Source: Rhodospirillales bacterium
GTDB taxonomy: Bacteria; Pseudomonadota; Alphaproteobacteria; Rhodospirillales_A; JACZKS01
DNA: 45,541 bases
Reading direction: 5' to 3'
Assembly (NCBI GenBank): GCA_018648445.1
Contig: JABGRG010000020.1
Location: 1-45,541, forward strand
How positions within the stretch are numbered: position 1 is the first letter of the stretch; every line of letters starts with the position of its first letter. Of this stretch, positions 42,833 through 45,541 are shown one piece after another. The notes beneath the pieces are model-generated. The model made no database searches. It was given only the letters and a program-made list of their open reading frames with translations, and was not told the origin of the DNA. A program made the position numbers and the translations under genes.

Positions 42833-43801
42833 ATGGATAAATCAGGCAACCCAACCCCTTTTCCCAATTGGACCCCCAGGGGAATTATCCCTGCCGTCCT
42901 TCTGCCGTTTAACACCGATCTCGGGATCGACGAGGCGGCCTTTCGCGATCACTTACGTGACGTCATATCGGTTGACGGCATCACGGCCATTACGTTGAAC
43001 TGCCATTCGACCGAGGTCCATGCGTGCACCCTCGACGAACAGAAACGTGTTCTCGAGATTGGCATGGAAGAGGCCGCCGACCGTCTGCCCGTCGTTTCCG
43101 GCGTCTATACCGACAGCAGTGTCGAGGCCGCCCGCATTGCCCGTATAGCAACCGAGGGGGGTGCATCCGCCCTGCTGGTCTTCCCTCCCCACACTTTGGC
43201 TGTGGGCGGCCATTTACGACCTGAAATGGCGATTGAACATTTCCGGCGCATCGCCGATGCCTCCGATCTGCCGATCATCCTTTTCAACTACCCGATGACC
43301 AGCAATGTCGGGTACCCGTTCGAAACCCTGTTGGCGATCTTTGAGGCAGTACCGTCGGTACGGGCGATTAAAGACTGGTGTAACGACCCGCCCCTTCATG
43401 AACGCCAGATCCGGACATTCCAGAACCTTCCACGGCCGGTGAATGTTCTCTCCACGCATAGCGCCTGGCTGATGTCGTCACTGGTCATGGGCTGTGAAGG
43501 CGCCCTTTCCGGTGCCGGAAGCGTCATCGCCGCCCTGCAGGTTGAACTGTTCAGGGCGATTCAAAATAACGATCTGGCTGCCGCCAAGAATGTAAACGAC
43601 CGGATCTATCCGGTGGCCCAAGTCTTCTACGGACCGCCGTTCCTGGATATGCACAACCGCATGAAAGAGCTTCTCGTCCTTCAAGGCAAAATCCCCTGCG
43701 CCGCCGTAAGGCCGCCCCTATCGAAACTGCCGCAGCAAGAAATTAACCGCATCGAAAAGGCAGCGAGAGAAGCGGGAATTCTCGTCTCACGAAAGAAATG
43801 A
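42833..43801 (+). CDS. DapA-family aldolase/lyase (DHDPS-like), copy 2
   Basis: 322 residues from ATG 42833, after GGGGAAAG. Schiff-base lysine is Lys180 in VRAIKDWCND and the tyrosine is Tyr153 in LFNYPMTSN. The usual GTTGE loop is NCHSTE (56-61), differing from copy 1, so specificity should differ. ATGA overlap couples it to the FAD gene. Same wide family choice as copy 1. Confidence 0.85.
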   Translation: MDKSGNPTPFPNWTPRGIIPAVLLPFNTDLGIDEAAFRDHLRDVISVDGITAITLNCHSTEVHACTLDEQKRVLEIGMEEAADRLPVVSGVYTDSSVEAARIARIATEGGASALLVFPPHTLAVGGHLRPEMAIEHFRRIADASDLPIILFNYPMTSNVGYPFETLLAIFEAVPSVRAIKDWCNDPPLHERQIRTFQNLPRPVNVLSTHSAWLMSSLVMGCEGALSGAGSVIAALQVELFRAIQNNDLAAAKNVNDRIYPVAQVFYGPPFLDMHNRMKELLVLQGKIPCAAVRPPLSKLPQQEINRIEKAAREAGILVSRKK

Positions 43802-45072
43802 GAAATGCCATGGATTTCATGATTGAACCGGAACGAAAAACCCCTGTCGTCAACGATGTTGACGTTTTGGTCTGCGGAGGCGGTTTCGCCGGCGTCGCCG
43901 CAGCCGTGGCAGCGGCACGAAATGGCGCCTCGGTAATGCTGATCGAACGTTATGGCTTCCTGGGCGGGCTGGCTACCGGCGCCCTGGTCATCACAACGCC
44001 GCCGTTAAACAACGGCATCAACCGAGAGATCGCCCGTCGGCTGATGAAATGGCGAAGCTATGCGCCCGACCAAACCAAAGAAAACGCCACGGAGTCGGAA
44101 TTTATCGATGGAAGCGCCTGCCTGCTTCCCTACGACCCCGAAACGACAAAGTACGAATTCGTGCGTATGCTGTTGGACCAACAGGTCGATATCCTTTTTC
44201 ATTCCTACATCTCTGACACCCTGTGCGTGGAAAACCGTATCGAAGCCGTCGTCATCGAGAACAAAGCCGGCCGCAGTGCCGTGCGGGCAAAGGTCGTTGT
44301 GGACGCCACCGGTGACGCCGATGTGGCCGACCATGCCGGTGCGCCTGTGACGGTGGTGGAACGGCCGATCACCATGATGTTCAACATGGCTGATGTTGAT
44401 TCAAAACGCGCCCTTGAACATCTTGGAAACTGGACCCGGCTCAAGAGAGTGATCCGCGACGCAATTGCCAAAGGCGAACTCGACTTTGACCTCGACACCG
44501 AACCGGAATTCGGCGCGCCGGGGATTTTCGCCGCCGACCTTATTCACAAGGGGCAACTCAATGTCTGGGGCGGTATGTTCTATTCGAACGGCATACTTGA
44601 TCCGACGGAACGCACCCGCGCCGAAATCGTAACTCGCGACCATGCATTCCGCATGGCCAATTTTCTCAGGAAAACGCTACCCGGATTCGAAAACGCGCGT
44701 TTGGAACAGACGTCGACCGAGGTCGGGATCCGGGCGACCCGAAATCTGGAAGGCGCGAACGTTCCCTCCAAGGAGGAAATCGTTCGCGGTGAGTTTTCAG
44801 ATACGATTGCCCGGCCATACCTTCGAAAAAACCTCGCTATCCCCTACCGTTCACTGGTCCCGCAAAATATCGAAAACCTGTTGGTCGCGGGACGATGCAT
44901 CTCGGCCGCCGACGAAATCATGGGACGGTTGCGGCTGATCCCCGTCTGCTCCGCGACCGGTGAAGCCGCAGGCGTCGCCGCAGGCATAGCCGCGGCCCAG
45001 CGGGTATCGGTTCAAGCGGTCGATGTCGGGCAATTGCAGGCCACCCTGACGGATCAGGGAGTTGAGCTTTAG
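43798..45072 (+). CDS. FAD-dependent oxidoreductase
   Basis: 424 residues. N-terminal dinucleotide motif DVLVCGGGFAGVAAAVAAARNG (22-43), then the acidic residue in MLIERYGFLGG. RAKVVVDATGDADVADHAGAP (about 165-185) is the family's second FAD motif, and LLVAGRCISAADEIMGRLR near 361 the C-terminal one, all typical of the FAD_oxidored (PF12831-type) group. Substrate unknown; it could dehydrogenate an amino or hydroxy acid, such as the product of an epimerase. Start ATG 43798 overlaps the DapA-like stop. Confidence 0.87.
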   Translation: MRNAMDFMIEPERKTPVVNDVDVLVCGGGFAGVAAAVAAARNGASVMLIERYGFLGGLATGALVITTPPLNNGINREIARRLMKWRSYAPDQTKENATESEFIDGSACLLPYDPETTKYEFVRMLLDQQVDILFHSYISDTLCVENRIEAVVIENKAGRSAVRAKVVVDATGDADVADHAGAPVTVVERPITMMFNMADVDSKRALEHLGNWTRLKRVIRDAIAKGELDFDLDTEPEFGAPGIFAADLIHKGQLNVWGGMFYSNGILDPTERTRAEIVTRDHAFRMANFLRKTLPGFENARLEQTSTEVGIRATRNLEGANVPSKEEIVRGEFSDTIARPYLRKNLAIPYRSLVPQNIENLLVAGRCISAADEIMGRLRLIPVCSATGEAAGVAAGIAAAQRVSVQAVDVGQLQATLTDQGVEL

Positions 45073-45100
45073 CCACGGCAAACGAAATCGGAGTGTTTTC

Positions 45101-45541
45101 ATGGTTGATGTCAATGAAAGACGGTTAATAGAAGAACAGCTTCTCGGCAATGGCGTCATGCTTCTTACCATGCGGCGGCCCGAAAAACTGAACGCCTTGG
45201 GCATCCCCCTTCTCGAAACGCTGGTAGACGCACTTTCGCGCATTACCGAAGACACCCAAATTCGCTGCGTCATCCTGACCGGATCGGGAAAGGCATTTTC
45301 AGCCGGAGCCGATATCGCCGACTTCGTTGCGCGTGGCGTCAGCGCTTACATGGATCCGCGCCGACTTCAGGCGTGGCGCATGATCGAAGAATTTCCCAAG
45401 CCGATCATTGCCGCCGTAAACGGATATGCGCTGGGCGGCGGATTGGAACTGGCGATGCTGTGCGACTTGATCATTGCCAGCGAAACCGCACGATTTGGTC
45501 AGGCCGAGATCAACATCGCCGGAATACCGGGAGATGGGGGA
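45101..45541 (+). CDS. Enoyl-CoA hydratase/isomerase family protein (partial)
   Basis: The first 147 residues only, cut by the window's end. Crotonase marks: MRRPEKLNALG, TGSGKAFSAGADIADFV (oxyanion-hole region) and the second loop KPIIAAVNGYALGGGLELAMLCDLIIAS. It hydrates or isomerises enoyl-CoA esters. It follows the FAD gene by 28 bases in the same operon and fits the CoA theme of the cluster. Confidence 0.9.
   Translation, partial: MVDVNERRLIEEQLLGNGVMLLTMRRPEKLNALGIPLLETLVDALSRITEDTQIRCVILTGSGKAFSAGADIADFVARGVSAYMDPRRLQAWRMIEEFPKPIIAAVNGYALGGGLELAMLCDLIIASETARFGQAEINIAGIPGDGG

Noticed and set aside
39885..43801. Lysine biosynthesis (dapA/dapB) locus
   Set aside because: The DapB homologue lacks the HH substrate motif and the surroundings are catabolic with LacI operators, so the classical symbols are not used.

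Overview
The window reads as a GC-rich proteobacterial chromosome, most likely an alphaproteobacterium. The reasons are the codon usage, the many TRAP and peptide ABC transporters, the LacI and LysR regulators, and the class III CoA-transferase, MaoC and proline-racemase families. The species cannot be named from sequence alone. I saw no rRNA, tRNA or CRISPR array.

Region 1 (1-1.4 kb): the 3' tail of an unknown gene converges on a LarA/DUF2088-type protein. Region 2 (about 1.7-10.1 kb) is an accessory islet. It is framed by inverted remnants of one tyrosine-recombinase 3' end: a short tail at 1730-1765 (+) and a truncated, frameshifted copy at 9679-10055 (-), each followed by a similar hairpin. 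Inside are two translationally coupled secreted proteins (-), a divergent tandem pair of exported caspase-fold proteins with SH3-like domains (+), and a secreted Pro-rich protein. Gene-poor gaps hold copies of a short dispersed motif.

Region 3 (10.1-22.3 kb): a LysR regulator precedes a long peptide-transporter operon: binding protein, intercistronic hairpin, two permeases, a leaderless binding-protein homologue, a VOC protein, a NACHT/STAND NTPase fused to an FGE-sulfatase domain, a PatB/MalY-type PLP enzyme, a C_GCAxxG_C_C protein and two ATPases. The NTPase-FGE fusion inside a nutrient-uptake operon is the most unusual gene here. Region 4 (22.3-28.6 kb): an aminotransferase fragment, an HD protein, a TRAP operon and a divergent LacI regulator with a promoter and operator between them, then a TctA permease remnant.

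Region 5 (28.6-45.5 kb) is a catabolic cluster: a metallo-beta-lactamase-fold protein, MaoC, a GH88 glycosidase, two class III CoA transferases, an SDR and a second TRAP system (-); a LacI regulator and a proline-racemase homologue (-); then DapB-like, MaoC, DapA-like, SDR, DapA-like, FAD oxidoreductase and enoyl-CoA hydratase genes (+). Near-identical LacI-type palindromes upstream of the TRAP genes and in the racemase/DapB-like divergent region suggest one regulon. The substrate is probably an organic acid, sugar acid or amino-acid derivative processed through CoA esters. Several enzymes lack canonical catalytic residues (both SDRs, the DapB homologue, the racemase), so they probably have repurposed chemistry.
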